Source of the DNA: CAYGHE01 sp964349805
GTDB taxonomy: Bacteria; Patescibacteriota; Saccharimonadia; Saccharimonadales; Saccharimonadaceae
Direction of reading: 5' to 3'
Length of the DNA stretch: 64,000 bases
NCBI GenBank assembly: GCA_964349805.1
Contig: CAYGHE010000003.1
Coordinates: forward strand, 12,990-76,989
The number at the start of each line of letters is the position of its first letter. Position 1 is the stretch's first letter. The position numbers were made by a program, and so were the translations under genes. Positions 26,337 to 32,757 of this stretch are shown in pieces. The notes beneath the pieces are model-generated. The model did not search any database. It was not told where the DNA came from and saw only the letters and a program-made list of their open reading frames with translations.

Positions 26337-26365
26337 ATTATAGCCAACCTGTTCTGTATAATCAA
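26337..26365 (-). promoter_or_regulatory. hsp20 promoter
   Basis: Minus-strand TTGATT (26365-26360), 17-base spacer, TATAAT (26342-26337). The predicted start is ~40 bases before the GGAGG-led ATG. No CIRCE-like repeat is seen here, so control differs from groES. Confidence 0.65.
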
Positions 26366-26395
26366 CTATAGGGAGTCATAAACGTAAAAATCACA

Positions 26396-27070
26396 ATGTT
26401 CGATAGGCTTTTGTCAATCGTAGCTCCACACTACTGTTGCGGTTGTGGCATAGTAGGCACCTTATTATGTGCTAATTGTAAATATAACATCATAGACGAG
26501 GCCGATTCAGCCTGCATAATCTGCCACCACCCTACAGGACAAGAAAAATTGTGCAAAAACTGCTCTGCACCCTATGATCGCGCCTGGCTGGTGGGTGAAA
26601 GGCACGGTACGTTGCAAAGATTGGTAGGACTATTCAAATTTGAGCGCACTAAAGCTGCTGGCAATGTTCTGGCGAACCTACTGAGCGAAACGTTGCCCAA
26701 GCTGCCAATCGAAACCGTCATAGTCCCCGTCCCTACTGTTGCTAGCCATATTCGCGAGCGAGGTTATGACCACGTAGCCTTAATCGCCAAAAAACTCGCC
26801 AAAGCAAGAGATCTAAAATACGAAACCCTACTATCCCGTGCTACAAAGACCAAGCAACGGCATTCTTCGGCGACACAGCGCGAAACTCAAGCTCAACGAA
26901 TGTTCGCGCTTAACAAGCCCTTCGACCCCGCGAAGCCTTACCTACTAATCGACGACGTCATGACAACTGGCGCAACGATAAAATACGCTGCAAAAACATT
27001 GCGAAACGCCGGCGCCAAAACAGTTTGGATAGCAATAATAGCCCGTCAAATTCAAAATGATAAACTTTAG
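26396..27070 (+). CDS. comF: ComF-family phosphoribosyltransferase-like protein
   Basis: ComF proteins assist natural transformation in DNA-competent bacteria. This 224-residue member has an N-terminal double zinc ribbon with four CxxC-type pairs (CCGC, CANC, CIIC, CKNC) in the first 60 residues and a type I phosphoribosyltransferase domain with the PRPP loop LLIDDVMTTGATI near residue 190. The SSATQRETQAQRM segment is typical. Alone it does not prove competence, but CPR bacteria often keep a com set for DNA uptake. The gene converges on the PD-(D/E)XK gene with a four-base overlap. Confidence 0.88.
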   Translation: MFDRLLSIVAPHYCCGCGIVGTLLCANCKYNIIDEADSACIICHHPTGQEKLCKNCSAPYDRAWLVGERHGTLQRLVGLFKFERTKAAGNVLANLLSETLPKLPIETVIVPVPTVASHIRERGYDHVALIAKKLAKARDLKYETLLSRATKTKQRHSSATQRETQAQRMFALNKPFDPAKPYLLIDDVMTTGATIKYAAKTLRNAGAKTVWIAIIARQIQNDKL

Positions 27071-27414
27071 TATAGTAAGTATTCGTCTCTAGGCTGTATA
27101 GAGCGTCTTCCCGCTAAACATTTTTTGATAAGATACTCTTTGCCATCGGACTTTAATACATATAGCCAGTCGTATGCATCATCTTTAGTTTTCTTAACTA
27201 CATAGCCTAAGGAGTTTGAGTGTATCCTGCGCAAATCAACATCTTTTTGGCTAGTAAACCTTACTTGAACCCTAGCTCTAGTTTCTGAATCATCAACTAT
27301 AAGATCATAGGGAGCAGATTCTGTTAACGGTATAGATACGTCCCAGCCCATTTTCGTGAAGGTGGCTATTGATTGAGCGACCGCCACATCACCTTTTCTT
27401 TGAGTTATTCTCAT
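27067..27414 (-). CDS. PD-(D/E)XK endonuclease-like protein (group I intron-associated type)
   Basis: A 115-residue protein resembling the PDDEXK_5 family: KGDVAVAQSIATFTKMGWDVSIPLTESAPYDLIVDD, then the catalytic strand RARVQVRFTS. The nuclease core would use Asp of YDLIVDD and the QVR strand, where the family usually has Lys (QVK); Arg here makes activity uncertain. The remainder (YDWLYVLKSDGKEYLIK) follows the family's pattern. It lies directly upstream of two tRNA-Ser genes but on the opposite strand. Could be a solitary homing-type nuclease or a repair enzyme. Confidence 0.65.
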   Translation of the reverse strand: MRITQRKGDVAVAQSIATFTKMGWDVSIPLTESAPYDLIVDDSETRARVQVRFTSQKDVDLRRIHSNSLGYVVKKTKDDAYDWLYVLKSDGKEYLIKKCLAGRRSIQPRDEYLLY

Positions 27415-27456
27415 TAAGTTTATTATAAGCTTTTGGATAACAAAATCAAATTATGA

Positions 27457-27462
27457 TATACT
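27457..27462 (+). promoter_or_regulatory. Promoter of the tRNA-Ser pair
   Basis: TGaTATACT is an extended -10 at 27454-27462 with TTGGAT at 27433-27438 (18-base spacer), placing the start ~12 bases before the first tRNA. Confidence 0.6.
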
Positions 27463-27479
27463 CTACAGAGGTGCGACGG

Positions 27480-27569
27480 GGAGGGGTGCAGGAGTGGTTG
27501 ATCTGGACAGTCTTGAAAACTGTTGAGCCTTTACGGGTTCCGTGGGTTCGAATCCCACCCCCTCCGCCA
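27480..27569 (+). tRNA. tRNA-Ser (anticodon TGA)
   Basis: Starts GGAGGGGTGCAGGAG, anticodon loop CTTGAAA (TGA), long variable arm GAGCCTTTACGGGTTC, T-loop GGGTTCGAATCCC, and ends CCCCTCCGCCA with encoded CCA. All stems pair. Confidence 0.96.
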
Positions 27570-27663
27570 ACACTGTTGCTCTAGGGAAAAGAGCAGTCGG
27601 TCCGGACGAATTTATTTCGTCCACCGCACGATGAGAAAAACCGCAGGTTTGTCTCATTACCAA
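27570..27663. other. Three successive hairpins between the two tRNA-Ser genes
   Basis: The 94-base spacer folds into three stem-loops: CTGTTGCTCTAGGG/AAAAGAGCAG, GGACGAAtttaTTTCGTCC, and ATGAGAAAAACCgcaGGTTTGTCTCAT. None is followed by a T-run, so they look like processing or stability elements rather than terminators. Confidence 0.55.
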
Positions 27664-27756
27664 GGAGGAGTACCCAAGTGGCTGAAGGGGACGGTTTGCT
27701 AAATCGTTAGTACGGGGAAACCTGTAGCGGGAGTTCGAATCTCCCCTCCTCCGCCA
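27664..27756 (+). tRNA. tRNA-Ser (anticodon GCT)
   Basis: Starts GGAGGAGTACCCAAG, anticodon loop TTGCTAA (GCT), long variable arm TAGTACGGGGAAACCTGTAGC, T-loop GAGTTCGAATCTC, ends CTCCTCCGCCA. Cotranscribed with the preceding tRNA-Ser. Confidence 0.96.
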
Positions 27757-27791
27757 AAAAGAAACGAGTCCACTGGGGCTCTTTTCTTTTT
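27757..27791. terminator. Terminator after the tRNA-Ser pair
   Basis: GAGTCC (27766-27771) and GGGCTC (27776-27781) form a stem with loop actg, preceded by an A-rich and followed by a T-rich stretch (ttttcttttt). It also serves the convergent hydrolase gene. Confidence 0.85.
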
Positions 27792-28554
27792 ATTTCACTT
27801 TCTTTTCAAGCCAGCGCTTTATGATTTGTTTTAATTCTTCCCGTTCATGTTGTTGATAGAAGCCGTGCTCAGCACCTTCTATTACATGCATCTCCTTATC
27901 CCCTGGAATTAAGTCGTAAAGAATCCTTTGATGACTAGGTGGTGTCGAGGTATCGTTTGACCCAACAACCATTAGAACGGGCATCGTGAGCTTATCTGCC
28001 TCATTGGTTAGGTCGTACTTCATTCCATCTTCCATATGAGACCATTTCAGAGTTCTGTATCCCCCACCATGCCGTGGTCGCGTCCACGTGCCCTTGCTCT
28101 TCCACTCATCAATAACATCGGTGTATATTTCCATGCGTAGTTCACCATTCACGACAGTTGCAATTGGGGCTAGAGCTTTCACTTTTTCTGGATATCTTTG
28201 CGCGTATACTGCTGTTGAAATACCCCCGAGGCTATGACCGCACAAAACAAACGGTTCAATATACCAGTTTTGCATGCCCGCCCAATCAATAACATCTTCT
28301 AGATCTGCATAATAATTAGAGATGGTTGCGTCTTCGAATAATCCACCCTCACTTTCGCCAAAAGTGTGCACAGCGTCCCAGGTTACAACGATATATCCGT
28401 CTTCTATAAATGCCTCCGCCATCACGCGCAACTCCGGCTTCTCTTTATTGCCACCAAGACCGTGCATCAAAAAAACTAGTTTAGTCTCATCACCGCCCTC
28501 TTCGACGACAACAGATATTTTATTGTTATCACGATTCGTTATGAATGTTTTCAT
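27790..28554 (-). CDS. Alpha/beta-hydrolase (acyl esterase/lipase-like)
   Basis: A 254-residue single-domain hydrolase. The oxyanion region is FLMHGLGGNK, the nucleophile Ser lies in the elbow LCGHSLGGIS, the acid is probably Asp in VVGSNDTSTPP, and the catalytic His is in EGAEHGFYQ. No signal peptide or membrane segment is visible, so it acts in the cytoplasm. The DAVHTFGESEGG stretch is common to serine aminopeptidase S33-like and BAAT-type esterases. The substrate cannot be told. It is divergent from the following membrane protein gene. Confidence 0.85.
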   Translation of the reverse strand: MKTFITNRDNNKISVVVEEGGDETKLVFLMHGLGGNKEKPELRVMAEAFIEDGYIVVTWDAVHTFGESEGGLFEDATISNYYADLEDVIDWAGMQNWYIEPFVLCGHSLGGISTAVYAQRYPEKVKALAPIATVVNGELRMEIYTDVIDEWKSKGTWTRPRHGGGYRTLKWSHMEDGMKYDLTNEADKLTMPVLMVVGSNDTSTPPSHQRILYDLIPGDKEMHVIEGAEHGFYQQHEREELKQIIKRWLEKKVK

Positions 28555-28612
28555 TACCTCAATTATAGCTTAGCTACTCTTTTATAGTTCTAGTTATTGC
28601 CTGTTCCCCTCG

Positions 28613-28621
28613 TGTTATACT
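28613..28621 (+). promoter_or_regulatory. Extended -10 promoter, leaderless
   Basis: TGtTATACT at 28613-28621 ends seven bases before the ATG at 28629, putting the transcript start at or next to the start codon. No Shine-Dalgarno sequence is present. Confidence 0.6.
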
Positions 28622-28628
28622 TAAGCTT

Positions 28629-29258
28629 ATGGGACCCGACCATCAAAGCAATTATTATTGGAAAAAGAAGCCTGGCAAGGTAGATTCCGAGGATGTTGAA
28701 ACTCCCGAACCACTAATTGCCGAACCCGACGAGGCGCAACCAGAAAACACCGACGAATCAATTGACGAGCAACCTGCAGAAACAGACGCAGTAGAAGAAG
28801 AGCCTGTCCACTGGAGCGCAAATGAATATATTCACCACTCCAAAAGTCCCATGTGGTTCGTTTTATTCGTCCTGGTCGTACTAGTGTTAATCGCTTTAGA
28901 TATATTTTTAATCAGATCTTACACCTTTTCGGTTCTAGTGGTAGTTATGTCCGTAGCACTTGTTCTGTACTCGCGTCGCCCTCCCCGAACAATTGACTAC
29001 ACGCTAAGCGGCGCTCAGGGCCTCTACGTAGGCGACAGACTGTACCATTTCAATGGATTCAAGGCTTTCGGTCTAGTCAAAGATGACAGCAATTACTCGA
29101 TATTATTACTGCCTATAAAACGGTTTGCCCCCGGAATTTCTGTCTATTTCACCGAGGAGGTCGGCGAAAAAATAGTCGATATCCTAGGAGCCCGCTTGCC
29201 TATGGAAAACCTGAAACTCGACATAATAGACGTTCTTGTCCGCAAATTGAGACTTTAA
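28629..29258 (+). CDS. Membrane protein with acidic N-terminus and PH-like C-terminal domain
   Basis: 209 residues. Residues ~1-75 are hydrophilic and acidic (many Glu, Asp, Pro), residues ~85-122 form two close membrane helices (MWFVLFVLVVLVLIALDIFLI and FSVLVVVMSVALVLY), and the rest is a compact soluble domain beginning RRPPRTIDYTLSGAQGLYVGD, with strand pattern resembling the bacterial pleckstrin-homology folds found after paired helices. Similar three-part proteins are common in CPR genomes. The function is unknown; a membrane-surface scaffold is possible. Confidence 0.7.
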   Translation: MGPDHQSNYYWKKKPGKVDSEDVETPEPLIAEPDEAQPENTDESIDEQPAETDAVEEEPVHWSANEYIHHSKSPMWFVLFVLVVLVLIALDIFLIRSYTFSVLVVVMSVALVLYSRRPPRTIDYTLSGAQGLYVGDRLYHFNGFKAFGLVKDDSNYSILLLPIKRFAPGISVYFTEEVGEKIVDILGARLPMENLKLDIIDVLVRKLRL

Positions 29259-29299
29259 ACAAAATCATTCACAAACTGTTGTCTCTTATGCTACAATGA

Positions 29300-29390
29300 G
29301 TAACGTTCTCTGCGAGATGGGCAGCGGAAAGCACCTTCTAGTTACAAAAAACAGGGGCCATGCGCGTAAAAAACGCATGGCTTTGTTTTA
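29300..29390 (+). ncRNA. Orphan structured RNA candidate with its own promoter and terminator
   Basis: An extended -10 (TGcTACAAT, ending 29297) is followed by a structured segment closed by GTAAC (29300-29304) and GTTAC (29341-29345). Inside, AGATGGGC pairs with GCaCCTTCT around loop agcggaaa, and CTGC near the 5' end could pair with GCAG of the loop region as a pseudoknot. A textbook terminator follows: GCCATGCG (29357-29364), 9-base loop, CGCATGGC (29374-29381), T-rich tail. No family is recognised (not tmRNA, and too small for a usual SRP RNA). It may be a free small RNA or a transcription-controlling leader. Confidence 0.5.
29357..29390 (+). terminator. Terminator of the orphan RNA
   Basis: Eight-pair stem GCCATGCG/CGCATGGC with loop cgtaaaaaa followed by tttgtttta. 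Intrinsic terminator of high quality. Confidence 0.85.
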
Positions 29391-29434
29391 TGTACGCTAT
29401 AATCTTATGTGTTACACGCACCCTCGCGTGTTAA

Positions 29435-29492
29435 TATGCACCCGTAGCTCCGTGTCATGCGACACGGCCATATCGCATGATATGGCAGCTGG
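29435..29492 (+). pseudogene. tRNA-Arg 5' fragment interrupted by a double hairpin
   Basis: tatgcacccgtagctc (29435-29450) is identical to the first 13 bases of the intact tRNA-Arg plus three upstream bases (29753-29768). The tRNA sequence resumes after 36 bases with agctgg (29487-29492). The 36-base insert is two perfect hairpins: CGTGTC-atgc-GACACG and GCCATATC-gcat-GATATGGC. Their loops are reverse complements, so they could kiss, or refold through CATGCG/CGCATG. The agctgg end now forms the TGg of the extended -10 of the next gene. Confidence 0.7.
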
Positions 29493-29498
29493 TATAAT
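29490..29498 (+). promoter_or_regulatory. Extended -10 promoter of the GIY-YIG gene
   Basis: TGgTATAAT, with the TGg contributed by the tRNA-Arg fragment. The ATG follows six bases later, so the message would be leaderless. Confidence 0.6.
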
Positions 29499-29504
29499 TT
29501 CTGT

Positions 29505-29765
29505 ATGTACTATGTATATTTTCTCTCGATGAGTAATAGTCAGGTATATACTGGTTCGACTGGTGATCTAAAAAAGAGGATCAAGGCGCATGAGTCTAGC
29601 TCTGTGCAGACAACCCGTAAATACCTGCCTATTAGATTGATTGGTTATGAAGCATACCAACTAAAGTCTGATGCGCAGAGACGAGAAAAATATCTAAAGA
29701 CAACCGAAGGAAAAAGATTGTTCCGACGGCAGTATAGAGATATTTTGACGATTATGCACCCGTAG
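29505..29765 (+). CDS. GIY-YIG nuclease-domain protein (UPF0213/YhbQ-like)
   Basis: An 86-residue single GIY-YIG domain. The two signature strands are YYVYFL and QVYTGST, and the catalytic Arg is in LKKRIKAHE; later conserved parts are LIGYEAYQLKSDAQRREKYLK and GKRLF. Such stand-alone domains are small structure-specific or nicking endonucleases, and related domains drive mobile elements. The stop codon TAG lies inside the tRNA-Arg acceptor region, so the gene overlaps the tRNA by ten bases. The gene sits exactly between a tRNA-Arg 5' fragment and the intact tRNA-Arg. Confidence 0.85.
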   Translation: MYYVYFLSMSNSQVYTGSTGDLKKRIKAHESSSVQTTRKYLPIRLIGYEAYQLKSDAQRREKYLKTTEGKRLFRRQYRDILTIMHP

Positions 29766-29832
29766 CTCAGCTGGATAGAGCGTCGGCTTGCGGAGCCGAA
29801 GGCCACAGGTTCAAATCCTGTCGGGTGTACCA
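29756..29832 (+). tRNA. tRNA-Arg (anticodon GCG)
   Basis: Starts GCACCCGTAGCTCAGC, anticodon stem TCGGC/GCCGA with loop TTGCGGA (anticodon GCG), T-arm ACAGGTTCAAATCCTGT, ends CGGGTGTACCA with encoded CCA. Anticodon GCG instead of the common bacterial ACG means CGC/CGU can be read without inosine at position 34. Confidence 0.93.
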
Positions 29833-29868
29833 AGAAAAGAAGACTAGCGTGCCTAGTCTCTTTTTCTT
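29833..29868 (+). terminator. tRNA-Arg terminator
   Basis: AGACTAG (29841-29847) pairs with CTAGTCT (29853-29859), followed by ctttttctt. Confidence 0.85.
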
Positions 29869-30014
29869 GGTAGATTCGCGTAGCGAATCCGAACCGTCAA
29901 GGTTCGGCGTAGCGAGTGAAACGAAAGAAAGCATCAGCCGTGGCGGATATTTTCTATCGTGAGCGAGCGGAGGAAGGAGCGTAGCGACTGATATCCTGTC
30001 GGGTGCACCAAGAA
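29869..30014 (+). repeat. tRNA-linked repeat element, copy 1 (with tRNA-Arg 3'-end copy)
   Basis: After the terminator comes a hairpin GAACC/GGTTC (29891-29905) running into ggcgtagcgagtgaaacg, then gaaagaaagc, a GC-rich imperfect hairpin (agccgtggcgga) and gcggatattttctatcgtg. It ends in atcctgtcgggtg (from 29993), a copy of the 3' end of the intact tRNA-Arg 178 bases upstream; the match continues through accaagaaaa beyond the tRNA, with one changed base. The stretch 29833-30324 holds no supported gene. Confidence 0.7.
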
Positions 30015-30202
30015 AATTACCTCATCCCCAAGATGGGGTTGTTTTATTGGTCAAGCGCCGTTCAGGATGAGAACCGTACATTTGTGAAACAAATGAGGTT
30101 CGGCGTAGCGAGTGAAACGAAAGAAAGCATCCGCCATACGGCGGATATTTTCTATCGTGAACAAGCGGAGAAGCGAGTTTACGAGCGCTATCCTGTCGGG
30201 TA
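30015..30202 (+). repeat. tRNA-linked repeat element, copy 2
   Basis: A second, ~197-base unit follows directly. It has a CCCC/GGGG terminator-like hairpin, GAACC (30071-30075) and GGTTC (30097-30101) enclosing CATTTGT/ACAAATG, the same cggcgtagcgagtgaaacg and gaaagaaagc stretches, a perfect CCGCC/GGCGG hairpin, gcggatattttctatcgtg, and a third copy of the tRNA end, atcctgtcgggta, at 30190. Conserved blocks shared with copy 1 alternate with diverged ones. Confidence 0.7.
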
Positions 30203-30324
30203 TGCTCGGTTCCTTTATCCTTAAGCCCTTTCCAGCGGGTAGGTTTTCTCGTTAGAACTTAAGTAAGGTGTGCTGGCTGCCTCTTATGCTTGCGTACTAT
30301 GTAGTGTTTTGATGTAATAATCAT

Positions 30325-31110
30325 ATGGAAAATAAGCAGTACTCTAACCTGCCGTCATCTTTAGTAGTGCTTGGGCTTACGGCCTTGGCCTATATGGTTT
30401 CGTTTGTATTCCAATACGGTTTTTTGAATACTTTCGGAATCAGCTATAAAGTTATAGATGTAAGTATCCCCTCTCTAATTATAGGAATAGGTTTTACATT
30501 ACTTGTAGCCTTTAACGTCGATCAGATATTAGGTGTCTACCGCACGATCTTAAATAATTCAAGAACAGACACTCCACTCTCTAGACTTAGTATGTCTTAC
30601 GTCAGAACGATACCGATTATCGTACTGATGCTTTTGGCCCTTTACGGGCTCAATATGACTCAGTTCGTACTGGGTTCTCTTATATCTTTTGCATTTATGA
30701 TGGTTATGATAAATCTAGGACCTATTACAATTAAAGCTATACGCAATAAATCCTTTACCAAGGGAGTGGGTGCGCACTATGAGTATCGAGATAAGATGGA
30801 TTCAAAAAGAACACAACACGAACACCAGGGTTATTCCGAAACGTATATAAATTATGTTATCTGGATAATAACCTTCTTGATACTTGCATTAGTTGGCGGG
30901 CGACTATATGCTTCTTCGCAAAATGGATTTTATGTAATACATAGTTCCGATGAAGTAAAAACGATCATGATTCAGAAATCGGGAGATACGATAATTACAA
31001 AAGACTATGATGTTGATTCGAAACAACTATTATCAGGGTTTTCTGTAAGAAAAATTGATCAAGCAGTAACTTTCAATGAGCGCATTGAATTTAATATAGA
31101 CGATTATTAA
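30325..31110 (+). CDS. Polytopic membrane protein of unknown function
   Basis: 261 residues with about five membrane helices (VVLGLTALAYMVSFVFQYGF; LIIGIGFTLLVAF; TIPIIVLMLLALYGL; LGSLISFAFMMVMINL; YVIWIITFLILALVGG) and a ~70-residue C-terminal outer or cytoplasmic domain (FYVIHSSDEVKTIMIQKSGDTIITKDYDVDSK). A basic loop with KGVGAHYEYRDKMDSKRTQHEHQGY lies before the last helix. The ATG at 30325 follows a TAATAA-like -10 closely. The gene is AT-richer than its neighbours, which together with the adjacent repeat cluster hints at acquisition. No family recognised. Confidence 0.65.
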   Translation: MENKQYSNLPSSLVVLGLTALAYMVSFVFQYGFLNTFGISYKVIDVSIPSLIIGIGFTLLVAFNVDQILGVYRTILNNSRTDTPLSRLSMSYVRTIPIIVLMLLALYGLNMTQFVLGSLISFAFMMVMINLGPITIKAIRNKSFTKGVGAHYEYRDKMDSKRTQHEHQGYSETYINYVIWIITFLILALVGGRLYASSQNGFYVIHSSDEVKTIMIQKSGDTIITKDYDVDSKQLLSGFSVRKIDQAVTFNERIEFNIDDY

Positions 31111-31136
31111 TTTAAGAACAGCTAGATTAGCTTTGC

Positions 31137-31688
31137 ATGGTTAATAATCTAGATTTTTTGTCCAAAGAAGCACCGATAGTTGCCAGAAAACTAATAGGTT
31201 GGCGGCTTTTTACTGTTGAAGAAAATGGCCAACAAGTCGGCGGCACTATTATAGAAACCGAGGCCTACAATCAAAATGACGCGGCTAGCCACAGCTACCG
31301 TGGATCTACTCCCAGGACAGAGGTGATGTTCGGTCCAGCTGGTCGCATGTACGTTTATTTTACTTACGGCATGCATTGGTGCGCCAATATAGTCACAGGG
31401 GAAACTGGCATAGGTGACGCCGTCTTGATACGAGCAATTATCCCCGAAGAAGGTTTAGAGATAATGAAAGATCGCCGAGGTAACCGTCCTGACAGCGAAC
31501 TGACAAATGGACCAGCCAAACTTTGCCAAGCTCTAAATATCACCGGGACAGATAACAAAGTTGTTATTAACAAGGGCCGTATTATTTTAAGACCGCCCGA
31601 AGCAGGCAAGAATTACCAGATTGCAGCCACCAAGCGTATCGGTATCAGTAAAGATACTGGCCGTCTGTGGCGATTTGTAGCGTCTTAG
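31137..31688 (+). CDS. mpg: 3-methyladenine DNA glycosylase (AAG/MPG family)
   Basis: Removes alkylated and deaminated purines from DNA in base excision repair. The 183-residue protein shows the family's APIVARKLIGWRL start, IIETEAYNQNDAASHSYRG (catalytic Glu), TPRTEVMFGPAGRMYVYFTYGMHWCANIV, DAVLIRAI and LTNGPAKLCQAL. Length is normal for bacterial members (~185-200). It converges on the DUF4190-like gene with a four-base overlap. Confidence 0.93.
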   Translation: MVNNLDFLSKEAPIVARKLIGWRLFTVEENGQQVGGTIIETEAYNQNDAASHSYRGSTPRTEVMFGPAGRMYVYFTYGMHWCANIVTGETGIGDAVLIRAIIPEEGLEIMKDRRGNRPDSELTNGPAKLCQALNITGTDNKVVINKGRIILRPPEAGKNYQIAATKRIGISKDTGRLWRFVAS

Positions 31689-32479
31689 ATTTCTAGCGTG
31701 TAGACCAATGTTTTCGTTTCAAGATCCTTGATGCCATAAACCGTTACTTCGCGTTGTAACTTTAGGTTTTCGGCGTCTTTTGTGACTTCGTAAACTACAT
31801 TACCAGTAATTTCGGCTCCAGGAGATAAATCACCACTAGCTAATTCAGGCTCAGCGCTAGCAAACAAACTAGCCGCTATACTCAAGCCGCCGCTGTTTAG
31901 ATTAAAACTGAATGGCCCAGCGTAAGTACTGTCATCACCCACATTTTTAACTGTTACATTAACCACGATAAGCTCGTTGCCGGCGCTAGCTTGAGCAAAT
32001 TCATTATCTGGCGTGTAATCGCGAGTTACCGAGTTAACGGTTACTTCCAAGTCGTCAAAAACTGCGGTTTCACCTTTGGCAAAGTCTTTCTTGGCATCAA
32101 TTTTCGCTTGTTGTTCTTGGCTGTAATTCTCAATCGCCTTGCCTACTTCTACTGCGGCATTACCGAACAGTGCTACTCCAGCTACAACTACAATTATCAC
32201 TAACAGGTTGATTAGGGACGCAATAGAACCAGTCACAATTCCAGCTATAGCCATACCCTTCCCTTCTGGTTTTTTAAGTCCGATAATACCCAGGACAATA
32301 GCCACGATACCAAGTATTAATCCGAAAAATACAACCCAACCAAACAGCAGGGCGATTATACCAACGACCAGCGCCGCAACTGCCAGCCCATTATTCGACG
32401 AGTTTTTGCGCATGATTGGCGGTACATTTGACTGAGATTTATCCTCTACTCGTGGGTTTTCTTTTGGTGCGTCTTCCAT
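31685..32479 (-). CDS. DUF4190/DUF4352-like membrane protein
   Basis: 264 residues in three parts: a polar N-terminus (residues 1-27), two membrane helices in a Gly/Ile/Val-rich region (GLAVAALVVGIIALLFGWVVFFGLILGIVAIVLGIIGLKKPEG; AGIVTGSIASLINLLVIIVVVAGVALF) as in DUF4190, and a C-terminal beta-rich outer domain (TAVFDDLEVTVNSVTRDY, ELIVVNVTVKNVGDDSTYAGPFSFNL, SPGAEITGNVVYEV) as in DUF4352/TelA-like immunoglobulin folds. These proteins are surface-exposed; ligand unknown. A TTTTATCTCCTTG leader gives an AAGGAG ribosome site before the ATG. Confidence 0.78.
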   Translation of the reverse strand: MEDAPKENPRVEDKSQSNVPPIMRKNSSNNGLAVAALVVGIIALLFGWVVFFGLILGIVAIVLGIIGLKKPEGKGMAIAGIVTGSIASLINLLVIIVVVAGVALFGNAAVEVGKAIENYSQEQQAKIDAKKDFAKGETAVFDDLEVTVNSVTRDYTPDNEFAQASAGNELIVVNVTVKNVGDDSTYAGPFSFNLNSGGLSIAASLFASAEPELASGDLSPGAEITGNVVYEVTKDAENLKLQREVTVYGIKDLETKTLVYTLEI

Positions 32480-32562
32480 TTTATCTCCTTGCCTAGGTGC
32501 GTTATTAATGAGGTTAGTTTAGCATGAGCTATATGCATAGCACTAGCTTTATCGTAAGCATT

Positions 32563-32757
32563 TGGCGGAGAGGGAGGGATATCGTCCGCCACGGCGGACT
32601 CCTCCGCTTGCTTGCAAAAGAAAATGCTTCGCGCTTTCTTTTGCTGCGCTACGCTACGCCGAACCCCTTTTGCTACGCAAAAGACGGGTTCTCAACTCAA
32701 CCTTTCACTATCCTCCACAGTCCTCCATCGCTTTAACGATGGAAGGACGACGGAGGA
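32563..32757 (-). repeat. tRNA-linked repeat element, copy 3 (at tRNA-Ser CGA)
   Basis: The 18 bases tggcggagagggagggat at 32563-32580 repeat exactly the 3' end of tRNA-Ser(CGA) at 32758-32775. Between them, read from the tRNA, lie a hairpin-rich terminator region, GAACC and GGTTC arms (plus 32691-32687 and 32665-32661) around CTTTTGC/GCAAAAG, then ggcgtagcg, a second CTTTTGC-type hairpin and GTCCGCC/GGCGGAC (32584-32599). Order and core motifs match the two copies next to tRNA-Arg although the tRNA is different. Confidence 0.7.

Noticed and set aside
29300..29345. SRP (4.5S-like) RNA
   Set aside because: ggcagcggaaagcacc recalls the SRP tip loop, but the stem around the tetraloop and the long hairpin are missing.
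29296..29532. 78-codon open frame through the orphan RNA and terminator
   Set aside because: It crosses a strong terminator, the tRNA fragment and the double hairpin, and has no protein-like composition.
30003..30224. 73-codon open frame in the tRNA-Arg repeats
   Set aside because: Lies wholly in repeat sequence with hairpins; no ribosome site or family pattern.
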